DNA of 64,000 nucleotides from Thermococcus sp. JdFR-02 (lineage in GTDB: Archaea; Methanobacteriota_B; Thermococci; Thermococcales; Thermococcaceae): contig MTLP01000042.1 in assembly GCA_002009975.1 (NCBI GenBank), positions 124,001 to 188,000 of the forward strand, written 5' to 3'. Positions 25,224 to 34,140 of the stretch are shown here, one piece after another; positions within the stretch are counted from its first letter, which is position 1, and each line of letters begins with the position of its first letter. Both the position numbers and the translations under genes were made by a program. The notes beneath the pieces were generated by a model. The model saw only the letters and a program-made list of their open reading frames with translations, did no database searches and was not told the DNA's origin.

Positions 25224-26234
25224 ATGATTGAGTCTGTGGGTTTAAGCAAGTTTTATCCTTCTCCGATAAAGGGTCCTTTTGATGTGAAAAGTTTGAGAGA
25301 CTTTCTCGGAAAGCCTCGTGAGGAAATTCCAGCTTTGATTGACCTGAATTTCAAAGTTAAAGAGAGTGAAATTTTTGGTCTTCTAGGTCCTAATGGCGCT
25401 GGAAAAACAACCTTCTGTAAGATTGCCAATGCTTTAGTAATTCCAACTCGAGGAAATCTTTACATTAGTGGTTATGATTCAGTAAAAGAGCATGATAAAA
25501 TCAAAGGCAAGATTTTCACAATTTTTGGTGGTGAGAGGGATTTGTTTGGGCTTTTTCAATGGCGTGTGAGCGTGGAAAAGAACTTACGTTTTATTTCTGA
25601 ACTCTGGAGAATTCCCAAAATTGAAGCTGAAAAAAGAATTAATTATGCTTTGGAACTTCTAAATCTCAAGGACAAGAAAAACGAGTGGTATCAAAAACTT
25701 TCCGCTGGTATGAGGCAGAAAGTATACTTGGCTTTGCCGTTAATACTCCAGCCTGAAGTTTTAATTTTAGATGAGCCAACAGTTTACATAGATGTTTTCA
25801 CTAGGAGAGAAGCCTGGGATGCCATTTTAGAACTCTCTAGAGAATTTGGGACAACAATAATACTAACCACGCACAACTTAAACGAGGCTGAAATGTTATG
25901 CGATAGAGTTCTAATTTTTAACAAGAAGAAAATTGCTGAAGGCAAGCCAAAAGAATTAATCGAAAAATTCCAGACTCTAAAAATAGAGAGGAAATTATTA
26001 GTCAAAATTAAGGGTAAAATCAATGTTGAAGAGTTTGAGAAGACTGCAGAAAAAGTGAACACTTACACCCAAAACGGTTACACTTACTTAGAAATTTACG
26101 TTAGAAGAGACTATTTAAAAGATGTTCTCACAATTTTGACAAACCATAATGTCACTGACATCCAAAACAAAACAACAACTCTCGAAGACATATTTAAAGA
26201 GCTGTTAGGTGGTGAAAATGAGAATCTGGCATGA
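25224..26234 (+). CDS. ABC transporter ATP-binding protein
   Basis: 336 aa. A distinctive N-terminus (LSKFYPSPIKGPFDVKSLRDF) precedes the nucleotide-binding domain: Walker A GPNGAGKTT (~residue 60), a signature variant LSAGMRQKVYLALPLI, Walker B VLILDEPTV and switch TTHNLNEAE. A ~90-residue C-terminal extension follows. GAGGGATAG precedes the ATG. It is divergent from cluster B and forms a pair with the next gene. Confidence 0.88.
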   Translation: MIESVGLSKFYPSPIKGPFDVKSLRDFLGKPREEIPALIDLNFKVKESEIFGLLGPNGAGKTTFCKIANALVIPTRGNLYISGYDSVKEHDKIKGKIFTIFGGERDLFGLFQWRVSVEKNLRFISELWRIPKIEAEKRINYALELLNLKDKKNEWYQKLSAGMRQKVYLALPLILQPEVLILDEPTVYIDVFTRREAWDAILELSREFGTTIILTTHNLNEAEMLCDRVLIFNKKKIAEGKPKELIEKFQTLKIERKLLVKIKGKINVEEFEKTAEKVNTYTQNGYTYLEIYVRRDYLKDVLTILTNHNVTDIQNKTTTLEDIFKELLGGENENLA

Positions 26235-27021
26235 GCTTAAGATAATTAGGGCATTCATCAGCGTTCAAAAGGAAGTCTTTTTCTCAAGAAGATTTGACCT
26301 GCTTCTTCAATTTATCGGTTTGGGCTTAAATATCATTTTTATTGGAATTTTCGCAAAGCTCATCACAATTAATGCAAACATCTCTCAATACGGCACTCCA
26401 AATTATCTTGATTATCTTTTAATTGGTTCAATAGTCCACAATCTCGTGTTCCTTCCAAGGGGTAGTATTTCTTCATTCGTTTTGGGCAGAGTATTTCCAA
26501 TACTATATAATTCACCAGCTTCCCTAACAGCAATCTTCATTGGAATTAACGCTTGGCGAATTTTGTGGAACGTGGGATTAACTTTGATAATAACCACAAT
26601 TTATGTTCTCTTTTTCGGATTGACTATTCATCTTAACCTTGGCGTTGTAATTGTCATCTTAAGCGGTGTTTTACTTATCTTTGCCCTTGACTTGTTTTCT
26701 GCAGGTTTCAGAATTGCTACGAAAGCGACTCAAGATCCATTAAACTGGTTCTTCAACATTACTGCCCAGCTTGTTAGCGGTTTATACTTTCCACCAGAAG
26801 CGTTGCCATGGTGGCTTCAACCATTGTCAAAAATTCATCCAGAAACTTACATCCTACAAATGGGCAGACTAACAATGGGGGGTGGATACTCCTTAGGACA
26901 AATCCTTCCAAGCTTGAGAGATATGCTCATAATTACAGGAGTAATGCTTCTCTTTGGATATTCAATGTTTGTTTGGGGCTTTAATAAGGCAAGAGAATTG
27001 GGAACTTTAGGACATATGTAA
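26218..27021 (+). CDS. ABC-2 type permease
   Basis: 267 aa with six hydrophobic helices. RFDLLLQFIGLGLNIIFIGIF opens the membrane domain and NITAQLVSGLYFPPEALPWWL is the usual ABC-2 signature near helix 5. ATG 26218 follows GGTGGTGA and lies 17 bases inside the ATPase gene. Substrate unknown; drug, lipid or peptide export are possible. Confidence 0.85.
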   Translation: MRIWHELKIIRAFISVQKEVFFSRRFDLLLQFIGLGLNIIFIGIFAKLITINANISQYGTPNYLDYLLIGSIVHNLVFLPRGSISSFVLGRVFPILYNSPASLTAIFIGINAWRILWNVGLTLIITTIYVLFFGLTIHLNLGVVIVILSGVLLIFALDLFSAGFRIATKATQDPLNWFFNITAQLVSGLYFPPEALPWWLQPLSKIHPETYILQMGRLTMGGGYSLGQILPSLRDMLIITGVMLLFGYSMFVWGFNKARELGTLGHM

Positions 27022-27031
27022 GGTGAAAAAG

Positions 27032-27307
27032 ATGAGGGTACAAACATTAAAAGTGGATTGTAATGAAGAGAGGATTGCTATAATACTAAAAGTTGAATTG
27101 AGCTTAGAGGAAATTATGCATTCAAAGCTAAACGATGAAGAAAAAGAAATTCTAAACTTCATTATTCAAAATGACAATATAACTCAAAAACAGCTTAGTG
27201 ACATCTTTGGAAACGTCAAAGCCTGTCGAGTTATCCAAAACTTAGAAAAGAAAGGCATAATACACAGAAAAAGAAAAGGAAAAACATACCTAATAAAAAT
27301 AACTTAG
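27032..27307 (+). CDS. Small winged-helix DNA-binding protein
   Basis: 91 aa. The C-terminal ~55 residues form a MarR-like winged helix (LNDEEKEILNFIIQNDNITQKQLSDIFGN, then NLEKKGIIHRKRKGKTYLIKI). The first ~35 residues are a short beta segment (VQTLKVDCNEERIAIILKVELS). AGGTGA supports ATG 27032. As the last gene of the ABC pair it probably regulates that exporter, and perhaps cluster B across the shared promoter region. Confidence 0.7.
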   Translation: MRVQTLKVDCNEERIAIILKVELSLEEIMHSKLNDEEKEILNFIIQNDNITQKQLSDIFGNVKACRVIQNLEKKGIIHRKRKGKTYLIKIT

Positions 27308-27325
27308 GATTATATGAACGGTCAA

Positions 27326-28726
27326 CTAAAGAACACAGCATGGCAATTTTGAGATATCTTTTTTAAAGGAAAGCGCGACAAGTTTTATAGCCTCGCTCAT
27401 GGTTGGAAATACATGCAAAGTGTCAAGAACATCATCTACTGTCATCCTGTTTCTTATTATCATTGCCGCCTCATGAATAATCTCAGCCGCGTTATGGGCT
27501 AGAATGTGAACTCCAAGGATTTCCTTTGTCTTCACATCAACGACCATCTTTATTAAGCCCTTCTCCTCACCAAGTATCAGTGCCTTTGGAACGTTTGAAA
27601 ATTCTACCGTTCTGCATGAGCACTTCGTAACTCTTTGAGCTTCCCTATCAGTTAATCCAACACTTGCAAGCTGTGGATCAGTGAATACAACTTTTGGAAC
27701 AACCTTGTAATCTATTTTGATGCTTTTACCCTCCAAAGCATTTGTTGCTGCAATATAACCTTCTTTAGCGGCAATCGTTTCTAACATAGGTTCTCCTATC
27801 ACATCTCCAGCAGCATAAATGTTTTCACCTGCCTTCAATGTTTCATCAACAAGTACAAAGCCCCTTTCGTTTGTTTTAACGTCTGTATTTTCTAGACCCA
27901 AATTAGATGTATTTGGCTCTCTTCCTGTTGCAAATAAAACATACTCCGCCTCGAAGGTTTTAACTTCATTCTTTACTTTTGCATAGACCTTAACTCCATC
28001 TTCAGTCCTCTCAAACTTTTTTATGCTTACAGAGGTATTAACGTTAATTCCTTCTTCTTTTAGAATATTCTCAAGCTTTATTGTTAATTCGGGCTCAGCT
28101 TGGGGCATTATTCTAATGCTCCTTTGAAGAATTGTTACTTCACTTCCCGCTCTTGCAAAAATCTGAGCAAATTCTAAAGCTTGAGCTCTTCCGCCAACTA
28201 TGATTAGGGACTTTGGGAGCCTTTTCAAGTTAAGAGCCTCAACATGTGTCAAAATTCTATCTTCAACTTCTTTAATGCCCTTAAATTGTAAAATCCTTGC
28301 CTTTGCTCCAGTTGCAATCAGGGCTTTTTTAAATCTAATATTTTGCCCATTAACAACAATCTCACAACTCGATTTAAATTTACCAGAACCATTAACATAG
28401 TCAACATTTTCCAAGCTTTCTAAAACTTCTTCATACTTTGCTTTTCTAAGTTTCTCAATCAGCCTATCCTTCCCCTCGATAAGTTCTTTAAAATCAAACT
28501 TTTCCTCTCTAAAAGATATCCCAGCATAATGGTGCTTTAAAGCTCTCCTTCTAAGCTCCAAAGCCGTTAATAAATATTTGCTTGGCACACATCCGGCATT
28601 TACACATGTCCCACCTATTGAACCTTTGTTCACAAGAAGGGTCTTTACTCCAAGCTCGTTAGCTTTCACAGCAGCTGAAAATCCAGCAGCACCGCCACCG
28701 ATAATAACAAAATCATATTCTTTCAT
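27326..28726 (-). CDS. merA: Mercuric-reductase-like FAD/NAD(P) disulfide oxidoreductase
   Basis: 466 aa. FAD motif FVIIGGGAAGFSAAVKA, redox disulfide GGTCVNAGCVPSK (Cys41, Cys46), NAD(P) motif SLIIVGGRAQALEFA, and the dimerization domain ending in LPCCVL. The C-terminal Cys pair (463-464) is the feature that hands Hg(II) to the active site in MerA and is not expected in dihydrolipoamide dehydrogenase. The NmerA domain is missing from the N-terminus, but an HMA protein is encoded two genes upstream. Hg(II) reduction is the best call; another metal or disulfide substrate is possible. Confidence 0.78.
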   Translation of the reverse strand: MKEYDFVIIGGGAAGFSAAVKANELGVKTLLVNKGSIGGTCVNAGCVPSKYLLTALELRRRALKHHYAGISFREEKFDFKELIEGKDRLIEKLRKAKYEEVLESLENVDYVNGSGKFKSSCEIVVNGQNIRFKKALIATGAKARILQFKGIKEVEDRILTHVEALNLKRLPKSLIIVGGRAQALEFAQIFARAGSEVTILQRSIRIMPQAEPELTIKLENILKEEGINVNTSVSIKKFERTEDGVKVYAKVKNEVKTFEAEYVLFATGREPNTSNLGLENTDVKTNERGFVLVDETLKAGENIYAAGDVIGEPMLETIAAKEGYIAATNALEGKSIKIDYKVVPKVVFTDPQLASVGLTDREAQRVTKCSCRTVEFSNVPKALILGEEKGLIKMVVDVKTKEILGVHILAHNAAEIIHEAAMIIRNRMTVDDVLDTLHVFPTMSEAIKLVALSFKKDISKLPCCVL

Positions 28727-28756
28727 TAACCTCGCCTCAAATAAAAAAGAAAAGAA

Positions 28757-28957
28757 CTAATGACAGCAACCATGTCTCTTATGCCCATGAGAATGCATTT
28801 TATGTCCCATGTGCTCTTTTTTGATATACTTCTCTGGGTTTGCTTCAAATTGAGCTTTACAATGTGGGGAGCAGAAGTAGTAGACTTTTCCCTTATATTC
28901 TACCTTAAATTCTGTTTCTTTGCTAACTTCCATTCCACAAACTGGATCGATAGGCAT
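28757..28957 (-). CDS. YHS-domain metal-binding protein
   Basis: 66 aa from ATG 28957 (GAGGTGG site). It begins with the YHS signature [13 protein letters not shown], then [19 protein letters not shown] His/Cys-rich tail ([18 protein letters not shown]) follows. YHS proteins bind heavy metals and are often joined to copper ATPases. The gene starts one base after the HMA gene ends and lies 30 bp before the MerA-like gene, so the three are probably one operon. Confidence 0.85.
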   Translation of the reverse strand: MPIDPVCGMEVSKETEFKVEYKGKVYYFCSPHCKAQFEANPEKYIKKEHMGHKMHSHGHKRHGCCH

Positions 28958-28958
28958 T

Positions 28959-29165
28959 TCAAGCCACCTCCGCTTCGTAGCCAAACTTTGCAATAGCATT
29001 AATTAAATCATCAACTTTGAGCTTTGACTCATCATACTCAACAACAGCCTTCTTTTCTTCCAAGCTAACCTCTGCCTTTGCTCCAATCTTTTCCAAAGCC
29101 CTCTTAATTGTCATTACACAGTGCTGACAGCTCATATTTTTAACATTTAAAACAACTTTTGCCAT
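28959..29165 (-). CDS. Heavy-metal-associated (HMA) domain metallochaperone, CopZ/MerP-like
   Basis: 68 aa, a complete ferredoxin-like HMA domain. [19 protein letters not shown] carries the CxxC metal site, and [16 protein letters not shown]-like ending is typical. No signal peptide, so it is cytosolic. GGTGATCAAC precedes ATG 29165. It may load metal to the MerA-like enzyme, replacing the missing fused NmerA domain, or serve the copper ATPase. Confidence 0.88.
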   Translation of the reverse strand: MAKVVLNVKNMSCQHCVMTIKRALEKIGAKAEVSLEEKKAVVEYDESKLKVDDLINAIAKFGYEAEVA

Positions 29166-29278
29166 GTTGATCACCAGTTTAAACTATACTTGAAAGCTTA
29201 TTGTTCTTATTCTTTCCAAAGTGAGAATTAGAAAAAGCCAAAACTTTAAAAATTGAAAAGAATTTAAGTTATGCTTTG

Positions 29279-29656
29279 TCACAGAGAATCTATTATTTCT
29301 TTGAGCTTTTCTTCCATGGGCTTCATGAGATTGATTATCTCCTCCCCGGCTATTTTCCAAGCCACACTTGGCAAGCCAATTCCTAAATAAACCCCATCCT
29401 CTCTAACATAACCAAAAGCAGTACATGGAATTAGAGCACCGATATTTGGATTAATCTTTACCAGCTCTGCAATTACATCTTGGTCACATATGAACAAGAC
29501 ATGGTAATCGGCTACAATACCATCTTCCCTCTCTACTATGCTTACAGGAACTCTTTCACCAACAATCAGAAATCCTTCTTCCTCAATTCTTCTTTTAAGC
29601 TCTTCCCAAAGTTCATCTAAATCCCTTTCAAATTTCCTAACATAATAAAAGTCCAT
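29279..29656 (-). CDS. DUF302 domain protein
   Basis: 125 aa, DUF302 pattern with EELKRRIEEEGFLIVGERVPV and VIAELVKINPNIGALIPCTAFGYV. It keeps the second conserved Cys (IPCTAF); a Cys (FICDQD) also lies in the middle. It is 9 residues from family length and a distant paralogue of the product at 14596. GGAGGTCTG at the end of the CoA-binding gene is its ribosome site, implying a CoA-binding/DUF302 pair. Confidence 0.8.
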   Translation of the reverse strand: MDFYYVRKFERDLDELWEELKRRIEEEGFLIVGERVPVSIVEREDGIVADYHVLFICDQDVIAELVKINPNIGALIPCTAFGYVREDGVYLGIGLPSVAWKIAGEEIINLMKPMEEKLKEIIDSL

Positions 29657-29658
29657 GT

Positions 29659-30051
29659 TCAGACCTCCAAAAAGAACTTTTTTCCACTTGTTTCAACCAT
29701 TATACACTTTATAAAGCTATATTCGACATTTTCCCTTTCCAAAAGTTCTTTAATTTCTTCACTTTCAGCTCCTGGCTGAAACCAAAGCTTTCTAAATCCT
29801 GCATCGATAGCCTCTTTTGCTACTTGAAGACCAACTTTTGGTGGTACTACAAAAACAATTACATCAACATCTCTTGGTAACTCCTTAACGCTCTTGTAGC
29901 ATTTTAATCCTTCAATTTCATCATAATTTGGATTTACTGGGAGAACTTCAAAGCCTTTGGCCTTTAAATCCCTTAAAATTATGTTCCCATATTTAGTTGG
30001 ATTTGGCGTTGCACCGACTAAAGCTATTTTTTTGAAGTTTTTTACATCCAT
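29659..30051 (-). CDS. CoA-binding (YccU-like) Rossmann protein
   Basis: About 130 aa. KKIALVGATPNPTKYGNIILRDLKAKGFEVLPVNPNYDEIEG is a CoA_binding domain start, and VDVIVFVVPPKVGLQVAKEAIDAGFRKLWFQPGAESEEI follows. Proteins of this kind bind CoA but have no settled role. ATG 30051 after GGTGGCAG is preferred; the frame remains open to a GTG at 30102, so a ~17-residue longer protein is possible. Confidence 0.85.
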   Translation of the reverse strand: MDVKNFKKIALVGATPNPTKYGNIILRDLKAKGFEVLPVNPNYDEIEGLKCYKSVKELPRDVDVIVFVVPPKVGLQVAKEAIDAGFRKLWFQPGAESEEIKELLERENVEYSFIKCIMVETSGKKFFLEV

Positions 30052-30127
30052 CTCTGCCACCAAGTTTGAATTTTGTTTCATCATTTTTATACTTTGCTCC
30101 ACAAAAATGAGTAACGCTTGGAAATAA

Positions 30128-31237
30128 TTAAAAGAAAGCCTCGATAACCTCTAAAATTTCCTCCAAGCCCTTCTTCTTAAGGTCTTTAGTTAAATGCTCT
30201 ACTTGGGCTTCTCCAATTCCATGAATAAATAAACCCAAAGCTTCCTCCTTTGTCAATCCCCTGCTTCTCAGGTAAAATAAAGCATCTTCGTCAAATTGGG
30301 AGACAGTTGCTGAATGTGAAGCCTCTTCAATATCAGAGGTGTCAATTTCAAGCATTGGGACGCTTACACCCATAGAACCTTTGTCCATTATCAAAATATG
30401 AGATGCCACTCTGCTTAAAGACCCTTTAGCACTATCAAAAACTTTCCCAACGCCTCTGTGCACGGTCCATCCTTTTTTATAGGAAAAGCCAAAAACTTTA
30501 GTTTCATTTATGCTTTTTTCTCCATATTGAAGGACATTTGTTATGTAATCGATAGCGCTGTTTAGAGAGACTGGAATTCCTCTTAAAAATAGCTTTGCTT
30601 CATTTCCCTCAAGCGAATAATCTTCTCTGTGGTGGCTCATTTTTCCGCCTTTTACAATGGTTGTAACATTTATTTCGCTGTTTTCACCAAGTGAAGCTCT
30701 GAGCAAATAGTGGGATAATGCTCTGTGCTTTCCTACAGTTAGGATATTTAACTTTGAATTTTTTGCCTTAACTTCCACAACAAAAGATTTGGTTCCTTTT
30801 TCACCCATGTCATAAATAATTAGATTAGCTTCAACATCCTCTTTGACTTCGATTGCAAGATGATGCGAAGTGAAGGCTTCTTCTGAAAGATGAGATACTA
30901 TTATTAAAGGCTTCTTTAATGTTTTTGTGATCTTTATGTAGTAAGGCTCATTTAAAGCATAAAAATGAAATCCCAAAATCCTCGATTCTTCTGGATTTGA
31001 CAGGTTTAAAGTTTTCCCTTTTTGTATATCCACCCCATCAGGTAAGTTATTAAAAATCTCGCTCCCAGAGAAGGCTAAATGATAGGAGATTTCTATTTTT
31101 CCTGCCTTTGCCTTTGTCGGCAATTTTAAAGGTGAATTTTCTTCAAAAAGCTTCCAGTTTGTATAGCTCTTTATGGTTGGACTATCACCGTATTTTTGGT
31201 AATCCAGTCTTTGAAGCTTTTTGGGAGTTATCATCAT
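30128..31237 (-). CDS. sufD: SufD, Fe-S cluster assembly scaffold subunit
   Basis: 369 aa beta-helix SufBD protein. The C-terminal ~230 residues show the repeated strands and end in SHSATVSQFDEDALFYLRSRGLTKEEALGLFIHG, typical of SufD (SufB has SDEPSANLIHEATTGKLSQ). It is the third gene of sufCBD, overlapping sufB by four bases. It works with SufB and SufC as the SufBCD scaffold complex in the cytosol. Confidence 0.92.
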   Translation of the reverse strand: MMITPKKLQRLDYQKYGDSPTIKSYTNWKLFEENSPLKLPTKAKAGKIEISYHLAFSGSEIFNNLPDGVDIQKGKTLNLSNPEESRILGFHFYALNEPYYIKITKTLKKPLIIVSHLSEEAFTSHHLAIEVKEDVEANLIIYDMGEKGTKSFVVEVKAKNSKLNILTVGKHRALSHYLLRASLGENSEINVTTIVKGGKMSHHREDYSLEGNEAKLFLRGIPVSLNSAIDYITNVLQYGEKSINETKVFGFSYKKGWTVHRGVGKVFDSAKGSLSRVASHILIMDKGSMGVSVPMLEIDTSDIEEASHSATVSQFDEDALFYLRSRGLTKEEALGLFIHGIGEAQVEHLTKDLKKKGLEEILEVIEAFF

Positions 31238-32652
31238 CCAACACCTCCAACTTCAGAGAATTCAAGCTCTATAACTCTTTTTAGAACCTCCACATATTCA
31301 AAGGGGAGTCCCTCAAGAATTTCACTTATAAATCCGAGAACTATCAAGCTCTTTGCTTCTTCCTCCCTAATCCCCCTACTACTTAGATAGAACAGCTTAT
31401 CTTGACTTAATTTTCCAGTCGTAGCTTCGTGAATCAGGTTAGCGCTTGGTTCATCTGATTGATTGTGCGGATAAGTGTAAGCTTTGCTTTTCTCGTCTAA
31501 TATGAGGGAATCACATGAAACAGTTGAAGTCGAATTTTTAGCACCTTTAATAACCCTAACCAAACCGCGATAGATGTTTATACCTCCGTTAGCACTTATG
31601 CTCTTTGAGACAATCTTTGAGCTTGTATTTGGTGCTAAGTGAAAAGTCTTTGCACCTGTATCCTTTAGATAGGGTCCATTGCTCAACGATACAACATATT
31701 GCGTCGTTCTTGCTCCTTCTCCCTTCAAGACACTTGAAGGATATGTGTATGTTATTTTACTTCCTATACTTCCCTCAATCCATTCTACGTAGGCATTTTC
31801 TTCAACTATCGCTCTCTTATTGTTGAAATTAATTACATTCCTGCTCCAGTTTTGGATGGTGGTAAACTTAACTATGGCATTTTTATGGGCGTAAATTTCA
31901 ACCATCCCATCATGAAAGCTAAATCCCTTATACATCGGAGCACTGCATCCTTCAATAAAGTGAATGTAGCTGTTTTCATCTGCAACTAGTAAAGTATGTT
32001 CAAATTGCCCTTCCATAGCACTTCCAATTACAAAGAAAGCCTCAATTGGGAATGTTATTTTAACGTTCTTAGGTACATAAACAAAAACCCCACCGCTCCA
32101 TAATGCATGATGTAAAGCGGAAAACTTGTGCTCTCCAGCAGGGAAAATCTTCCCAAAATATTTCTTCACAAGGTCTGGGTATTTCCGAACAGCTTCTTCC
32201 ATTGGGAGCATTATTATGCCTTTTTCTTCAAACTCTCTCTTTAAATTGCTGTAAACGGACTCACTATCAAAAACCGCCGTTAAGCCAGATAAAAACTTTT
32301 TCTCAATCTCAGGTATGCTTAAGCGTTCATAAATCCTTCTTATGCTCTCTGGTAAATCATCCCAACCTCTAACCTCTCCAACCTCTGGCTTTGAATAGAG
32401 AACTAAATTTTCTAAATCAAGCTCTTCAATGCCAACTATCCATCTTGGCATAGGAAGTTTTTCAAAAAGCTCTAAAGATTTTAATCTATGCCTCAGCATC
32501 CATTCTGGTTCATTCTTAATTTTCGAAAGTTCCTTAACTACATCCTTTGTTATTTTGCCCTTAAGCTCAATTTCTTTTGGATATGGAAGAGCAGTTCCGA
32601 GAATCTCTTCTAAGCTACCGGCTTTTAAGATATCTTCAAGCTTTGTTGTCAT
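31234..32652 (-). CDS. sufB: SufB, Fe-S cluster assembly scaffold subunit
   Basis: 472 aa. VPKNVKITFPIEAFFVIGSAMEGQFEHTLLVADENSYIHFIEGCSAPM and SCDSLILDEKSKAYTYPHNQSDEPSANLIHEATTGKLSQDKLFYLSSRGI are hallmark SufB segments (given here only as recognition text in shorter form: FFVIGSAMEGQF and EPSANLIHEATTGKL). It is the core scaffold on which nascent clusters form. Overlaps with sufC and sufD indicate one operon. No sufS or sufU gene is adjacent. Confidence 0.93.
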   Translation of the reverse strand: MTTKLEDILKAGSLEEILGTALPYPKEIELKGKITKDVVKELSKIKNEPEWMLRHRLKSLELFEKLPMPRWIVGIEELDLENLVLYSKPEVGEVRGWDDLPESIRRIYERLSIPEIEKKFLSGLTAVFDSESVYSNLKREFEEKGIIMLPMEEAVRKYPDLVKKYFGKIFPAGEHKFSALHHALWSGGVFVYVPKNVKITFPIEAFFVIGSAMEGQFEHTLLVADENSYIHFIEGCSAPMYKGFSFHDGMVEIYAHKNAIVKFTTIQNWSRNVINFNNKRAIVEENAYVEWIEGSIGSKITYTYPSSVLKGEGARTTQYVVSLSNGPYLKDTGAKTFHLAPNTSSKIVSKSISANGGINIYRGLVRVIKGAKNSTSTVSCDSLILDEKSKAYTYPHNQSDEPSANLIHEATTGKLSQDKLFYLSSRGIREEEAKSLIVLGFISEILEGLPFEYVEVLKRVIELEFSEVGGVG

Positions 32653-33380
32653 GAAACCACCTCTTCCAGAGCAGAAAAGCCCCTCTCTTCAATTAAATTC
32701 ACAAGTTCAATTCCTCCAGAGGCTACTAATTTGCCTTCTTTGATTACGTGGACCACTTGAGGCTTCAAATACTCTAAGATTCTACCGTAGTGAGTTATGA
32801 GCAAAATTGAGGTTCCCTTTTTGTGAAGTCTGTTTATAATTCCCGCTATGACTTTTAAAGAGTCAACATCAACACCGCTATCTGGTTCATCAAGAATCAG
32901 AAGCTTGGGTTTCACGAGATAAGCTTGTAGCATTTCAAGTTTCTTTCTCTCTCCACCAGAAAAGCCAACATTTAATTGTCTCTGGAGCATTGATTCATCA
33001 ATTCCAAGTTCTTTTATAGCTCCAAAAATTAACTCATATGCTTTAACTTCATCAATGCCCTTCAAGTTCTTTAGAACCCTCTGGAGAAATAGCAAAATCT
33101 TAACTCCCTCTATTTCCACCGGATGCTGAAAGCTTATGAAAATTCCCCTTTTAGCTCTTTCTTCTGGTTTTAAGCTGGTTATGTCCTCTCCTTCAAAAAT
33201 CATCCTTCCTTCAACAATATTGTACTTTGGATGACCTGCTATAGTTAGGGCTAAGGTCGATTTTCCAGAACCATTGGGACCCATGATTACATGCAGCTCG
33301 CCATCTCCAACCTTTAAGTTTACCCTTTTTAGGATATCCTTATCTTCAACCTTGACTTTGAGATTTTCAATTATGAGCAT
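32649..33380 (-). CDS. sufC: SufC, Fe-S assembly ATPase
   Basis: 243 aa. Walker A GPNGSGKSTLA (~residue 34), SufC-type signature GFSGGERKKLEML, Walker B LLILDEPDSGVDVDSL and switch ITHYGRILEYL. The DSGVDVD element is specific to SufC. ATG 33380 after GGTGAT is preferred to two upstream codons. ATP hydrolysis opens the SufB-SufD interface for cluster assembly. Confidence 0.93.
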   Translation of the reverse strand: MLIIENLKVKVEDKDILKRVNLKVGDGELHVIMGPNGSGKSTLALTIAGHPKYNIVEGRMIFEGEDITSLKPEERAKRGIFISFQHPVEIEGVKILLFLQRVLKNLKGIDEVKAYELIFGAIKELGIDESMLQRQLNVGFSGGERKKLEMLQAYLVKPKLLILDEPDSGVDVDSLKVIAGIINRLHKKGTSILLITHYGRILEYLKPQVVHVIKEGKLVASGGIELVNLIEERGFSALEEVVS

Positions 33381-33516
33381 GTACATCACCATCCATTACC
33401 TATGCAAGTTTGTGTGTAGAATGAATATTTTAAAACTTTTCTTCACAGATATGGGTAATAAACACCAAATATGAAAAAGAGTTCAAGCTTTTCAAAAATT
33501 AAAGAGAAAAGGAGGA

Positions 33517-34140
33517 TTATTTTATATACTCTTCAATTATCTCTTTCATTCTTTTAGTTGCTTCCCTAACATCTTTCGCTCCGACTATTGCTGAAATAAC
33601 AGCTATCCCATCGACGCCAAGCTTCAGAACCTCTCTAACGTTTTCGTGGTTTATTCCCCCTATTGCAACCACGGGGATGCTAACGTTTTCAACCACTGCT
33701 TTTAGACCATCCAAGCCCAAATATTTAGCATCTTCTTTAGTTTTTGTTGGAAATACACTTCCAGCACCAATATAATCTGCCCCTCCCTTTTCTGCCTCTA
33801 TAGCCTCTTTTAAATTTGAAGCTGAGACCCCAACAATTAAATTTGGTGCTATTTCTTTAACTATCTCAACAGGCATATCCTCTTGTCCTACATGAACTCC
33901 ATCTGCATTAACAGCTAAAGCTACATCTAACCTGTCGTTTACAAAATAAAGAGCACCATATTCCTCTGTTATTTTTCTAATTTTTTTACCTACTTCCACC
34001 ATCTCCTTTGTAGGTGCTTTTTTAATTCTAAGCTGTATTGAAGTTGCCCCTCCTTCTAAAGCCTCCTTTACGGTCTCAACTTCATCTCTAAGCCTTCTAT
34101 CTGTTATCACATAAAGCTTAAGCCTTTTTCTAAGGTTCAA
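33517..34140 (-). CDS. thiE: Thiamine-phosphate synthase ThiE
   Basis: 207 aa TIM barrel joining HMP-PP and thiazole phosphate to thiamine phosphate. GATSIQLRIKKAPTKEM, LYFVNDRLDVALAVNADGVHVGQEDMP and GAGSVFPTKTKEDA are family motifs, with VVAIGGINHENV at the C-terminal phosphate site. The start is a TTG placed after GGTGAGGGAGA, overlapping thiM by 11 bp. Confidence 0.95.
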   Translation of the reverse strand: MNLRKRLKLYVITDRRLRDEVETVKEALEGGATSIQLRIKKAPTKEMVEVGKKIRKITEEYGALYFVNDRLDVALAVNADGVHVGQEDMPVEIVKEIAPNLIVGVSASNLKEAIEAEKGGADYIGAGSVFPTKTKEDAKYLGLDGLKAVVENVSIPVVAIGGINHENVREVLKLGVDGIAVISAIVGAKDVREATKRMKEIIEEYIK

